From Grammothele lineata (taxonomy: Eukaryota > Basidiomycota > Agaricomycetes > Polyporales > Polyporaceae): a stretch of 64,000 nucleotides of DNA. The translations under genes and the position numbers were made by a program. The notes under the pieces are model-generated. The model saw nothing but the letters and a program-made list of their open reading frames with translations. It made no database searches and was not told the origin of the DNA. Where the stretch lies: NCBI GenBank assembly GCA_002150815.3, contig NDFF03000001.1, forward strand, positions 682,001 to 746,000, read 5' to 3'. Positions 37,171 through 48,431 of this stretch are shown piece after piece. The first letter of the stretch is position 1. Each line of letters starts with the position of its first letter.

Positions 37171-40100
37171 TCAATGAGCGGAGCCGTTCCCATCTAATTG
37201 ACCTAGCTGTGAATCCGCGGCGGGCACGATCTGCGTCTCAACCAACGCGGTCTGTAACGCGGCGCCGGTGTCGTCGATCGAGTGTAGGAAGCGCAGAATC
37301 TCGCGACAAAGCTGCCAGTCCTGCGCTGCGACTGCGCTGCGAAGGAGGCGAATTGCGTCGCCATTCATCCCGTCGAGCTGCTCGAGTCCGTGCAGCACAA
37401 GCAGGTACGAGCCCGCCGTTTTCAGCCGTCCTGAGCTTAAGCATGACTGCAGAGCCGGTATATCAGAAATATGGAAGGCTTTCAGCGAGGCACGACGTAC
37501 CTCGAAGAGAATTTTTGGGTTCCCGACGATATCGAACAGTCTCGGCCATCGAGTCATCTCAATCTTCCTCGCGCAACCAACAACAACATCCATTGCGTCG
37601 TCGAAATGATCAAGAAATTCGATGGCTGTCGAGAGGAGCCCGCCGGTCTTCGGGGTCCCAGACGGAGCGGTATCCTCTGGTGACTGGGCATCTTCCTCCA
37701 CGACGGTGTGAAGCAGGATCTCTAGCGCATGCGCAAAGTACACGAGATGTTGGTAGTGCGAGGCGAACGTCACTGCTTCCTTGCCTTGAGAGTTCTCAAG
37801 ATGGGACTGCAAGATGTGATGTAGGAAAAGGTGCGACTAAATGATACACATGAGCAGAGGCGGGCGGGGAACATGGCAGCAACACGTACGCTTGTAACAT
37901 GCCGGAACATCGTAAACGACAAGCTTGTCCTTGTCGCAGCCTCGACCTCGACACCGATGATGATACCCTTGTCCATGAGTACAGCTGTATAGGCGGTTCA
38001 GCAAAAGAAGTGAGGCAAGTTTCGCCAAGAAATATCACATACATAACGGATAGAAATCCAAAGGAATATTGACGCTCTCCTTCACGCGGTCCAGGATAAT
38101 GCTTCCGTCCTCAGTCCGAGGAGGAACGGCCTCGATGGCGAGCGCATTTAGCCAGACACGGATCCCTTGCCCGTCATATCCCCAGAGCGAGTTTTCTAGC
38201 GTTCCGATCCCGCGGAGATGGATCCAACAGAACTCTATCCGGTCCGCAAGAATCTGCATGTCGTATCTCACTTCGCCCTCCTCTGACTAGGGGCGAATTA
38301 AACCCAGTGTTTACGAGGTAGATTCAAAGGAAAGCACGGACCTTCCTGGGGCGAAGCAGGACTAACTTTCCGCCGACGATCATCAGCACGGTTGCGACCG
38401 AGAGGTCTTCGGCCGGATCTCCAAGCTCTGCTCAGAGTTCAGTCAGCTTCTGATTGACCGGGCAGTAAGTAAAACCGAGACTAACGCTTCTGGGCGGCGG
38501 GAATCATCCAACTCAGCGCACGGACGGCGTTGGGCACTGCGATGACACCGTCGAATGTGATGCTTCCGCATAGGTGCAGCTTGATCGAGTCTGCGGTGGG
38601 CACGATGAGGAAGTGGTGGAGCGTGTTGTCCGCCGTGTAGACAAGGAGGGAGTTGTCGACGAGCGAGAGGATGACGACCGGCGAGGACATCATCTCGCGG
38701 TGAAGCACGTTCTGGTTGCTCAGCTCTAGGTCGCGCGAGTATAGCCGAACCTGTGAAAGGTGTCGTCAGAGGAGCAGCTCGACGTCTCCCCTCCGGCGCT
38801 CTGCACTTACCTGGTGCCCGCCAGCCACTTCGACCGCGGCAATGAGGACGTGATGGAACCACAGTAGACCGCCCTTCACAGCAAACGCCTGCTCCTGCCG
38901 CTCGTCCGTGAACATCTTCCATCGCCCCGAGGTTGAACTATAGTGCGCAAGGCCCCTTCGCCCAGCGATGGCGACGAGCCTGCCATCCGTACTGATTGAA
39001 GAATATCGGATCGGCCAGTTAGCGGACATGTAGTTTTGAGGGACCTTGATGTGTTGCCATACGTCCGCCTCGGGGTTAATCACGCTCATGTCGGGCTGGT
39101 CAGCACCGCGGTAGACGAGCACGCGGTCGTCCATCTGGAGGAAGGCATATTGCGTGTTGTCCTTGACGGTATGCGTCAGATAAAAGAGGATATATGCGCA
39201 AATCCAGCTCACGTACGGGTGACTGTTGCCCTGTAGTTGCGCTCTTTGCAAACGGAAGAACGAACATTTGTCCGTCAGGTTCTTCAACACACACACACGC
39301 ATGTTCAGACCCTTCGCAAACGACAAAGTGGCAGACACTCACTATTCGGCGAGGACCTGGCCAGCATCACAAGCTCAAAGTTACCTGGTGCCCAGAACTG
39401 ACAAACCGTCATTAGCACATCAACGCACGACATCCGCATACCTATACGAGAAACTCACCAAGCTCCTCACGCCATACATGAACGCGTCCTGGAAACGCTC
39501 CTCATCGACCTCGTACTCTACCCCAAAGCCCCACGCGAGGCATCGACCGCCGACGCTCCAAACCGCCCAGCCCTTCTCCCAGCCAACGGCGAGCACGTAC
39601 CCGTCCGAGCTCCACTCCATCGCGCACACCGAGCCTGTCCCGTCGCGCGCATACATGTTCGGGATTTGCAGCACCTGAGGCGTCGGCACGGCCCCGTCCT
39701 GCGCGGGGAAGCTCGCGAACTCCACTGCACCGCTGCACCCGGTGTTCAACGGTCAGTACCAGTCTGCGTTCTCAAGAAAAACGCTGTGACGGAACGAAGG
39801 AGATGTGGGCTCACTTATACGTCCCGACCGCGAGCATGGAGAACTTGGGGTTGAGCGCAACGGCCATCGCGCGACGCGGTTCCGCGTATGCGTATCCTAC
39901 GACGTCGCCCGGGTCGACATGCCGCCGCTTCTGCACCCAGCGCGGCGGGTCGACGCGGTGGATGCACGTCCCGTGCCACTGCACCGACGTCGATGCTGAG
40001 GAGCCTACGCTTTCCGTTGACGCCCCTCTTCCGTGCGCGAACCGCTCAATCTGGAAATACGCGCACTGAATGAGTTGGGTGCGAAGCAGAATCGGGGGAA

Positions 40101-41165
40101 AGATATACTTGGGCTCGGTCATCGTCGGCACTGGCGTCCGAGGCGGCGGGATGTGCCTCTTGCTCCTCGTAAAGTTGTACGAGGTATGCCCGGCCGTCCG
40201 ACGTGATCCACGTCTCGAAGCCGGTCTGTCGGTGGTAGGAAATATCGCATACAGTCACTGTGTTAAGATTCCGTGAGCCTGCATACAGACACCCATAGCA
40301 ATAATCGTCACGCGTACCATCTGCGTCTACAAGCCACGGTAGCTCCTCGTCGTTGATAACCCAGGTGTCATATCCTCCCTTCCCTCCTCCGCCGTCAACG
40401 TCCGGCCAGGGAACGCGCTGCACCGCTGGCGGACTCGAGGTCGAGAACACGATCCATTCTTTCCTCGGTGACACACTGATTCGGTCTCTCAGTGACGTTC
40501 AGCCAGCCCAAAGCGACTAGCAGAAAACATACCTCAGCAGTGTCCCTTCAATCTTAATAACACCCTCCATGCGCAGGCTGAACGACTGGAACGGGAGCGC
40601 CTCCCCAGCCCCGGGGAGGAAGTGCCGCGCCGCGTTCGGGGCGAGCGGCGGGGACTGGTACGGGAGTTCATCGGCGTGGTGCTCGAGCGTGACGAGGACG
40701 AGGTAGGACTCTGTAGTCTAGAAGGGGCACGTTGCGTTGCGCGAGAGAGGAGGAGGGAGGGGGACTTCAGCCAGGAGCGGAGGAGGTCGCAGACCCCGCG
40801 AGGCACTACTAGCGTCCGCGCAGACGCACCTGAATGACAATCCGCTGGCCTTCCGGAGACCAGTGCAACTTCAGGTTCTCTCCATGTTCTTGCAGCGACG
40901 TTGGGGTCCGCGCGAGATGCGCCAAGACCGCGGAGGGCTACATATATAAGCCGTATGGGAATCCGACGGTCAGAACTACACTCAAGCACGAGCAAACGAA
41001 GCAAGAAGCACGTACGCGGACACGCCAGAGCGACAGCCCGCTTTTCGTGATCGTCGCAAAGAGCGTCTTGCGCGGGCTCGGGACCGTCGAGAGCACAAGC
41101 TCGCTAGGGAGCGGGAGCGGCGGGACGCTAGAGAGCTGCCGCGCGGCGGAGGTCGGGAAGTACAT
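37171..41165 (-). CDS. RIC1: RIC1, subunit of the Ric1-Rgp1 exchange factor for Ypt6/Rab6
   Basis: Acts at the Golgi to activate the Rab6-type GTPase for endosome-to-Golgi traffic. The start gives MYFPTSAARQL, the typical RIC1 N-terminus, then SVPPLPLPSELVLS and LFATITKSGLSLWRVR. WD-like beta-propeller segments follow (LHWSPEGQRIVIQTT, SVCAMEWSSDGYVLAVGWEKGWAVWSVGGRCLAW). The mid region has VYRGADQPDMSVIN and NWPIRYSSISTDGRLVAIAGRRGLAHYS. The C-terminal RIC1 domain includes HLVYFAHALEILLHTVVEED, LDHFDDAMDVVVGCARKIEMTRWPRLFDIVGNP and the closing region ending DGNGSAH. About a dozen short introns. Estimated length 1,050-1,100 residues, as in other fungi. Confidence 0.93.
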
Positions 41166-41708
41166 GGCAGGCAAAGACGGAGGACGAGCGTAACTAGACG
41201 AGTTTGCCGCTCTCGAGTCGCGCGGGGTCGCGGAGAAGGTGCATGAAGGTGGCACTGGAGCGGACGGACGGACGGAAGGGCTCCTTTCCACTCATGAGCC
41301 CGGCGTCCGAGGACGCGGGGATTTCTTTGAACGGCGAAGTGGTGACTTGGTGCCTCGTGCGTCCATCGCGCATGCCCATTCGCGTGCACGCTTCCGCGAC
41401 ATTCTACAAGCTCATATTCTCATACTCGACGCCGGCCTCCATTCACCGGCCTCTATGCTCACGGGTGCGTACACACGTCGGCGAGGTACTGGGAAACGTA
41501 GGCATACGTAAATTGACGACGTGAGTAATAACTACGGGATGCTAACTACGGGAGGACGATGCGACTAGAAATACACGGATAGTACAGCGAAAACATGTGC
41601 GACCGACGAGACAAGCGAGACACGGAGAGACAGACACTGAGCAGGGAGGAGGAGTGGGATGCGAATCAACAAGTCCTGTCACTACGACTACACCAGCGCC
41701 AGAAACGC
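41166..41708. other. Spacer between RIC1 and the PRELI gene
   Basis: RIC1 promoter side and 3' flank of the PRELI-like gene. A short ggacggacggacgg run lies at 41260-41273. No coding frame of note on either strand. Confidence 0.4.
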
Positions 41709-42616
41709 TCAGCCTGACCGAAGCCAGTCCCTCCATCTAGCCCAGACGCCAGGTCTCGTAGGAGCAGGACTGCTGCTGGGCTCGGATTCCCTGCACTCGC
41801 CGTCGTTCGTGGTAATCTCGTGGTGCACAAATGCTTTTGTGTCCAGACCGGCAGTCAAGGGGCGGTGAGAAGACAGGAACGCGCGAGGCGCGCCCATAGT
41901 CATGGTGGCCTGCATGCGCGACTGACGAATGAGGTCGAGGATAATCGAGAAGCCTTCGCGAGACTGCACGTTCCCATTTTGAGTTTGCTACATTGAGATA
42001 GGCATATAGTGAATACATACCCGCTGCAAGTTCGACTTGAACTTTGCAAGCCCGTAGCTCTCAATCTTCTTCGTCAGGCCCCACCCGAAGCCCGAGAAGA
42101 ACTTGGCCTCAGTCGTCTGCAATGTTTTTCTGCACGTTGCAGAGTTAACAAAACTCTTCCTTTCTCACATCCATGTGATGAACATACCCGTCTTCTGCCT
42201 GACGAATGTGGATGTGCTCTTCGACGCGCATGACTTTGACGTGGTCGAGGTTTTTCGTCGTGCAGCGCATGACCTTGCCAAGCGGGTCGACCTCGCTTTC
42301 CTCGAGCACCCATGACTCCGCGCGCTGCACAATGCCCTTCGGCGCCCAGCGCGGGAGCGAGCCCGTCTTGAGGATGAGCCGGGTCGTGCGCAGCGTGCCG
42401 GCGGGGGTAACCTCGCGCGAGATGACGTCGCAAGAGAGGATGTGAGAGGACATCGGATTCGGGTATCGCAGTAGGTATGCGAGCGAAACGATAGACCAGG
42501 GATCGCTGGGGCAAAGAGCGGGGGGCGTGTTGAGTGTCGGGCACGGGTGGGAAGGCGAGCGCGAAAGGGGATGCGCCAACTCACTCGTACAAGAAGGACT
42601 GGGAGAAGAACTTCAT
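41709..42616 (-). CDS. PRELI/MSF1-domain protein (Ups/PRELID lipid transfer)
   Basis: Ups/PRELI proteins with Mdm35 carry phosphatidic acid or phosphatidylserine across the mitochondrial intermembrane space. The true start is the small first exon at 42616 (MKFFSQSFLYE), spliced over about 80 bases to DPWSIVSLAYLLRYPNPMSSHILSCDVI. The domain continues LRTTRLILKTGSLPRWAPKGIV, ESWVLEESEVDPLGKVMRCTTKNLDH and VMRVEEHIHI, then SGFGWGLTKKIESYGLAKF. A C-terminal extension of about 90 residues ends in a Ser/Pro-rich linker and WARWRDWLRSG. This extension is longer than in yeast Ups1. Which Ups paralogue it matches cannot be told by eye. Confidence 0.9.
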
Positions 42617-43255
42617 TGTAAACGATCCCGGTGAGGCTTGGTGTGCTCTGCTTGAAGGTGCGTTGTGGGTACGAGTTGTATTAGAGGCGACTAAAGCAGG
42701 GTGTATGTATATTATAGGAGCGGGAAGGAGGTGATGGGAGAGAGGGAGGAGGACGAGAGCGTGAGCTCGCTCGCCCTCGACGCGACTGGCCCCGTGAGCG
42801 CCTATCCGCGCAGGGGCCAGGCTTCTCGAGCTTCTTTACCCCGCATTACGCACCCCTCAGCTCCAACGTGCTCGTCAATCCGCCCGCTAGCTCGTGACCT
42901 CGCCTCTACCCCTTACCGCACTGCTGCGTAATGTTCCCCTCTGCCCGCACTCAGCTCGAGTTCGCTGCACTCCCTGCTAAACGCGAGAGCTCTGCGCACA
43001 ATGTCTTGCCGAAGCCACACGACATCCGCGTCAGGGTCTCGGCCGGGCGGCGCGCCCGCGGCGGCATGATCGAGGCCGGCCGCTCGCGGTCGCGGTCGGA
43101 ATGGGTAACCACGTACATGAGATTACAGAGTCTAGGAGCTTAGTATGCGTAGAGATACAGGACCGGCAGGATTAAACAATAATCTAAGGCAATTAGTACA
43201 GGAAGCAGGCTGCGTCTTGGGTGTTCACGTTCGCTGTAGTGACAACACGTTCCCT
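42617..43255. other. Spacer between the PRELI gene and the MBL hydrolase gene
   Basis: PRELI promoter and 3' flank of the hydrolase gene. I see no domain-bearing frame; short plus-strand frames here are Arg/Ser/Ala-rich. Nothing else seen. Confidence 0.4.
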
Positions 43256-45335
43256 CTAGGTATCGGTCTCGTCCCTAGGGTCCTGCGCCTCCCCCTCGTC
43301 AGTGACGAAAACCTGGAGTCCATCATAACCGGGGCGGATCCATATCCGCTTGCAGGTGAGGTCGAGCATGGGGAAGCCATCTTCCTCCTTGGTCGTCCAC
43401 TTCCTTCCCTGTGGGAGAACGAGATCCCCCCTGCTCGCTGCCTTGAGGAATGTCTCGTACTCTTCGTGCGCCACCCTGTGGCTGAAGCCGACGAGGTACG
43501 TTTTCTGCGCGTCGATCTCACGCGCGTATTCGATGGACTGCGTGAGGCTGAGGTGCGACAGGTGGGGCTTGAGACCGAGACAGTCGAGGATGAGTACGGG
43601 TGGGCCGGATGCGGTCGACGCCGCGAGAGAAGGCCAGAGATATCCCTTCAGGTACTTCATGACGTCCTCCGGGATGGTCGAGACGTCCGAGATGTATACG
43701 ACCGCGTTCTGAATGATAAATCCGAAGCAGATGAAGTCCTGCTTCTTGGGTGTGGACACGCCCGAGCTGACGGGGCTACCGGGCAGACCCGATCCCATAG
43801 GGCTTGCACCTTCTAAGGGAGTCGTGACCGGACCCGGAAGGAGCGAGAGCGGGGACGGAGGCTTCACTCCACAATAGCCATGGTGTACTAGAGAAAACAG
43901 AAGGTTAACATCCTGTACGACGGTAGCTTTGAATACGGAGGCTCCAATAGGGTACGACTATAGGATGCCACAAGCTCATCTCACTGGAAATGCATCGCGG
44001 CTTGGTTAACCGGATAGTGGCGGGGATGACGGAATGCCTCAGCATAATGCACCAATCCCGATCGCAACATGACTACATATCATCGATCTGCTTAGTGTTC
44101 TAGGAGACCAGCCACAAGCAAATCGACGGCATGTCCCGAGAGTGATCGAGCACGATGACGCAGTATACGCGTGATGCGCAGCGACGCATACGACAAGCCG
44201 ACGCGCCCTTCTATCGAACGCTGGGCGTTGAACGTTGAACAGTGGCCACATACCTGCGATGGGGTTGATGGTAATCCCCGTATCCGCGATCTCGAACGGC
44301 GACCGGTCGGACACAATAGGATGCCAGACGAACTCCGGTACCTGCGCGTCATATCCGTCAGGATCGGCGCCACCCGCGCTCGCGAGGTCGACGCTCGCTC
44401 ATCAATGTGCACGGCCTATCAGCACTTACATCTCCGCCCCCGGACGCGTATTCCTTCTTGACCAGATATGGGAAAGCCACCTTGACCGCCTCGTATGTCT
44501 CCTCCGAGCAGTAGATGTTTACGTGAGACTGGATCGCCGAGTGCAGGGTCCAACCTGGGAGACCGCCCGGCAAATCCATCAGCATCCGCGGACAAGGACA
44601 CGGCACGGACGACGGCGCGGTAAGTCCAGCGCGCCGCCGTCCACTAGGCACGGCGCGTCAGATAGACTCTCACCTCGCAGATCGTCGAGGCCGTTCATCG
44701 CTGCATCGCGCGGGAACCCCCATGTCAGCCAAAACGCCCGCGCGCACACGACGAAAGCCCGGAGACGCACCGTCCGCATGGGCGTGGGTAAGCAGCACGG
44801 CATCGATTTCGCGGAGCCCGTACACCGGAAACCACTGCACCGCGGACTGCAGGAAGCTCTTCCCGACGTCTATCACGATCGTCCTGCCAGGACGGGCCCA
44901 CGGTCAGCTTTCAGCACTCGCGCGCGCGCCCCGCGCAGACTTCACAGGACCACGCGCATCCCCGCGGGAGTCTTGGGGGAACTGGGAGGGACGGGGCGTG
45001 CGGAGGCGCGAGAGGATGGGGACTCACCTCGGGCGGCCGTCTCGTCCGCGGACGCGCAGTACGGCGGAGGTGTTGCCCTGTAGCACATTCAAGTCAGGCT
45101 GTCAGACCGTGCGCATATACGGGATAGACGGTCGACGCACCCTCTTGTTCTTCCATCCCGCCGCGGTCATCGCCCTCGTACACGCCAAGCATTGCTCAAC
45201 CCCCTTCGGGCGGGTGAGGCAATCGACGTGCGGAAGGGTAGAGGAGGTACCGGTGCCAAGGAGAATGAGCTCGACTGGGTCTTTAACGGTGGGGGGCTCG
45301 GAAGTGGGGGGAGGGAAGAATTCTACGGAACCCAT
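43256..45335 (-). CDS. PhnP-like metallo-beta-lactamase-fold hydrolase
   Basis: The start [10 protein letters not shown] leads into [19 protein letters not shown] and [27 protein letters not shown], typical of PhnP/TRNase-Z-like MBL proteins. The metal motif is [19 protein letters not shown]: HxHxD is present, but the usual final His is Ala, as in related eukaryotic proteins I recall. A second metal His lies in [13 protein letters not shown], with an unusually long intron of 366 bases (43888-44253) just before it. The C-terminal half has [45 protein letters not shown] and [15 protein letters not shown], with His-rich ligand positions. The substrate is unknown, probably a cyclic or phosphodiester nucleotide-type compound. 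Confidence 0.88.
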
Positions 45336-45956
45336 GTCGCTGTGCGCCGGTATGTTGTAAGAGAGGGGGTCTGAGGACTGAGGAAGGGAGAGGGTTACGG
45401 CGCTCGGACGAGCGGAAGCGGGTGGCTTATAAGCCGCTGACGGTATCTGGCAGCGATCTCATTTTCCATCGGCCTGATTTGCACGTGGGCGGCACCTTAG
45501 AAACAAAAGGGGCATCGTTCATGTCCCCGCGCGTCATGCCAGAGAGAGTAGGTAGAGGCATCGGGAGGTGTGGCGAGCATACAGCGGAGATGCAGTCCAA
45601 CAGCAGCCGCAGCGAGCGCGAGAATCGAGGCGCTGACGAGCGCTGACGCTTGTGGACTCCGACCAGGGACACCGACGTCTTTCCTCGCCCCCTCGGACTC
45701 GGCACGTGGCCTCCGCCGGGGCGAGTCAAGCCCCATATGGCACCTCCAGTTCTACTTGTGCGATCCTCAAGCGCGTTGCCACAAAAACGCCTAGATTCAC
45801 TCTGTGCACGCTCATCTCGATATCCTACATTCTGGTGCTTTGGGCTACTACTATACGCCGGGAAGCACCGCCATCGCCTACCCATCGCCGGGGCGCAGCC
45901 GCCCCCCATACGAATATAATATGTTGGCGGCGCCGCTAGGGCACGCCGCCCTCTTA
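45336..45956. promoter_or_regulatory. MBL hydrolase promoter and DRG1 3' flank
   Basis: The 12-base palindrome ggcttataagcc (45424-45435) lies about 90 bases upstream of the hydrolase start and contains a TATA-like core. Long open minus frames in this block are continuations without domain content. Nothing else seen. Confidence 0.45.
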
Positions 45957-48061
45957 TCACTTGGTGAAAACTGTCAAACGCCAACGTTAGTCTGAGGAGA
46001 CCTAACACGAGTGCCTCGGCGGCCCCCGACAAATGCGCACTTGACACAACGTCGTCGTCCGCGACGTGGTGGTTCAGACCGACTTTCTGCGCGTGCGGGC
46101 TGAATTTCGACGACTTGCCCTGGTGTTACTATGTCAGCAGCGTGTCCGTGTGCGCCGCACTGAGGCGGTCCTTAGCTAGGAGAACTCACCCTGTATAACA
46201 AATATCAGCGCCTTGTACCTCGAGGCGATCGGTGAAGGGTACAACCGCAGAACTCACCAAACTAGTGCATACCGGAAGTTCGCCGCCAAGGACCGATGGA
46301 TGCCGTTGCAGACGCCCTGGGCACTTGTCAGACGCTCTACAGAAGGGACGAGACAACATAGGCCGAACCTCCACTGTGGCCCCTTTCCGTAAGCAAATGG
46401 GGTCCGTCAGATCGGGGTGAGCTCCTCGCTTTTTCGTGTACACCTTCACAAGCCCGAGCTCGTCCCAGATCCTTTCAATGAGGTAGTCCAAGCTGCGGAC
46501 GACATGATTCAGGGTCCGATAGCCAAGAAAAATAATGAATCCAACACACTTCAACCCGAGTTCGCAGCTGATGACCACGGTGTGGTCTGCCCTTGCGAGC
46601 TTGTCTACTTGCTCAAGGCTGATCGCGTCGACCTTATTGTAGACATCTGCACGCAAAAATGAACGGGATTCGCCCGCTACACGATACACCAGGGTCCTTA
46701 CAGAGGCATGGAACATACTTGCGCGTCCCTGCAAGAACAGCTCAGTACAGGACGGAAGAGCGTTTGCGTGCAATATATTTTACCTATGAGCACGTCGATG
46801 AACTCGTCGGTTGTAATCTTGGACCGAGTCAGCTGCAACGATCGAATAGCAAGCGGACAGAACCTACGTCTTCTCGGATCATTACGTCGCAGTTATGCAA
46901 CTTGTCTGCACGAGGGTGGACACTGATCAGACACGCGCCGCAAGGAATATCCTGTGGCCAACTCACAACTCGCAAGAATAGACCGGATGGTCTTCTCATC
47001 CGTCTTGGTCAAAGGCACGGTCTTGTTGATCTACACATCTATGAGTGAATAAGCCGAGCCCTCGCGGCGGTACTAGACGCACAGTTATCTATGTCAGGGG
47101 GCCCAAACGAAGCGTGAGCAGCTCCGACGAGCGTAGGCGTTACGAAAACGTACGCCGCCGGTCGTTTTCCGCTTGAAGACCACGTCCGGTTTTGACTTGT
47201 TCAAGCGGATGCCGACCGCGTCCAACTCGATCTCCAGCAATCGCCGCTGCTCTTCCGACTTTGTCGCATCAAGCATAATGAGAATGAGATCCGCCGTCTT
47301 GGCCGTAGCCACAACTTGCCGCCCACGGCCGCGACCCTGACTTGCACCTTCTACAATTCCAGGCAGATCCAGCAGTTGTATGCGCGCGCCTTCGTATTCC
47401 AAAACACCGGGAATCGCCTGGAGTGCTCAAATATCAGGCGTGGAACACGTCAAGTAAGCTCGCGCAATGTCTGACATACCGTGAGGGTTGTGAATTCATA
47501 GGCTGCGGACTCTGATTGGGTGTGCGTGCATTTGCTGAGAAGTGTGGACTAGTGTGGGGGACCGGAGGGGAATGTCAACCGGGTGTTGCACAGAACCCCC
47601 GCTAGATTACTGACCTTCCCTACGGAGGGGAAGCCAATGAGAGCGACTCTGGCATCTCCGGACTTCTGGACGTCAAAACCTGTGCCCGCCCCGCCAGACT
47701 TCGTCGTCGGCTCGAGAAGTTGCGCGCGGTATCGGGCCAGTTTTGCCTTCAACAGGCCCAGGTGGTATTCCGTCGCCTACTTCGCTTTCCAGTGAACTGG
47801 CCATCCCGGGATTCTCGGGCGGTAGGGACGACTTCTCACCTTGTTTTTCTGGGCTGTTCAGGCAGATTAACTTGGGGGAGAACATGGGAAATAGCACACT
47901 TACTCCTTGCCATCTCATCTGCACATCGAATTACCGTCAGTGCCCCTCAACCTGACCATTCAAATGCGAGCTCACCCTCGATCTCTTTGATCTATGGAAG
48001 GATGTCTTCAGCCACAGTGAGAGTAATGTCCGGCGCAACTGACCTTCTCGACGATACCCAT
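45957..48061 (-). CDS. RBG1: DRG1/Rbg1 developmentally regulated GTP-binding protein
   Basis: A translation-linked GTPase of the Obg/DRG class that works with a DFRP partner (Tma46 in yeast). Exons give [35 protein letters not shown] and [12 protein letters not shown] (G1). Then come [38 protein letters not shown] (G2/G3) and RKTTGGVRF. The G4-type [17 protein letters not shown] is followed by [35 protein letters not shown] domain follows ([32 protein letters not shown]). The last exon needs a donor after VVS (gtgcgc), giving the ending VVSIFTK. Introns are 50-60 bases. The start was set from the conserved IVEKI..IE block. Confidence 0.94.
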
Positions 48062-48431
48062 CTTGCCCTCCTTCTCTTCGTATGCTCAGCAATAGATTTT
48101 TGTCAAGTGATTGTCAACTTGCGCGGCGGAGCGCGAGGTCAGGATGATGAACGCGAGAGTCAAACGGGAGTCGAAGCCGGTCCGAGAGTTCTTTAGAGGT
48201 CGATCTAATGACACCGGTGTAATGACACTTATGGGTTCATCAAACCCGGGCTAACCTGGACTAATCCATGTTTAGCTTCCGGCTATTAGTAGCCCCAGCG
48301 GTAAATCAGCGGGCTAGTTCTGGTCCTAGAGGACACTACGCGGTAATCGCGAGTTCGCGGGATCTCAGACTCCGGTCTATCCACTCCTCCACCTACCCTC
48401 CCACTTCCGCCCTCTTTGTGGTCTCCCTCCA
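48062..48431. promoter_or_regulatory. Divergent promoter of DRG1 and the Ssk2-type MAPKKK
   Basis: 370 bases between the two start codons. On the MAPKKK side a pyrimidine-rich tract (about 48375-48430) ends just before ATG. No TATA box is obvious. Confidence 0.4.

Noticed and set aside
43888..44253. C/D-box snoRNA inside the long intron
   Set aside because: The C-box-like and D-box-like words do not match the consensus well, and no terminal stem pairs; kept only as a question in the findings.
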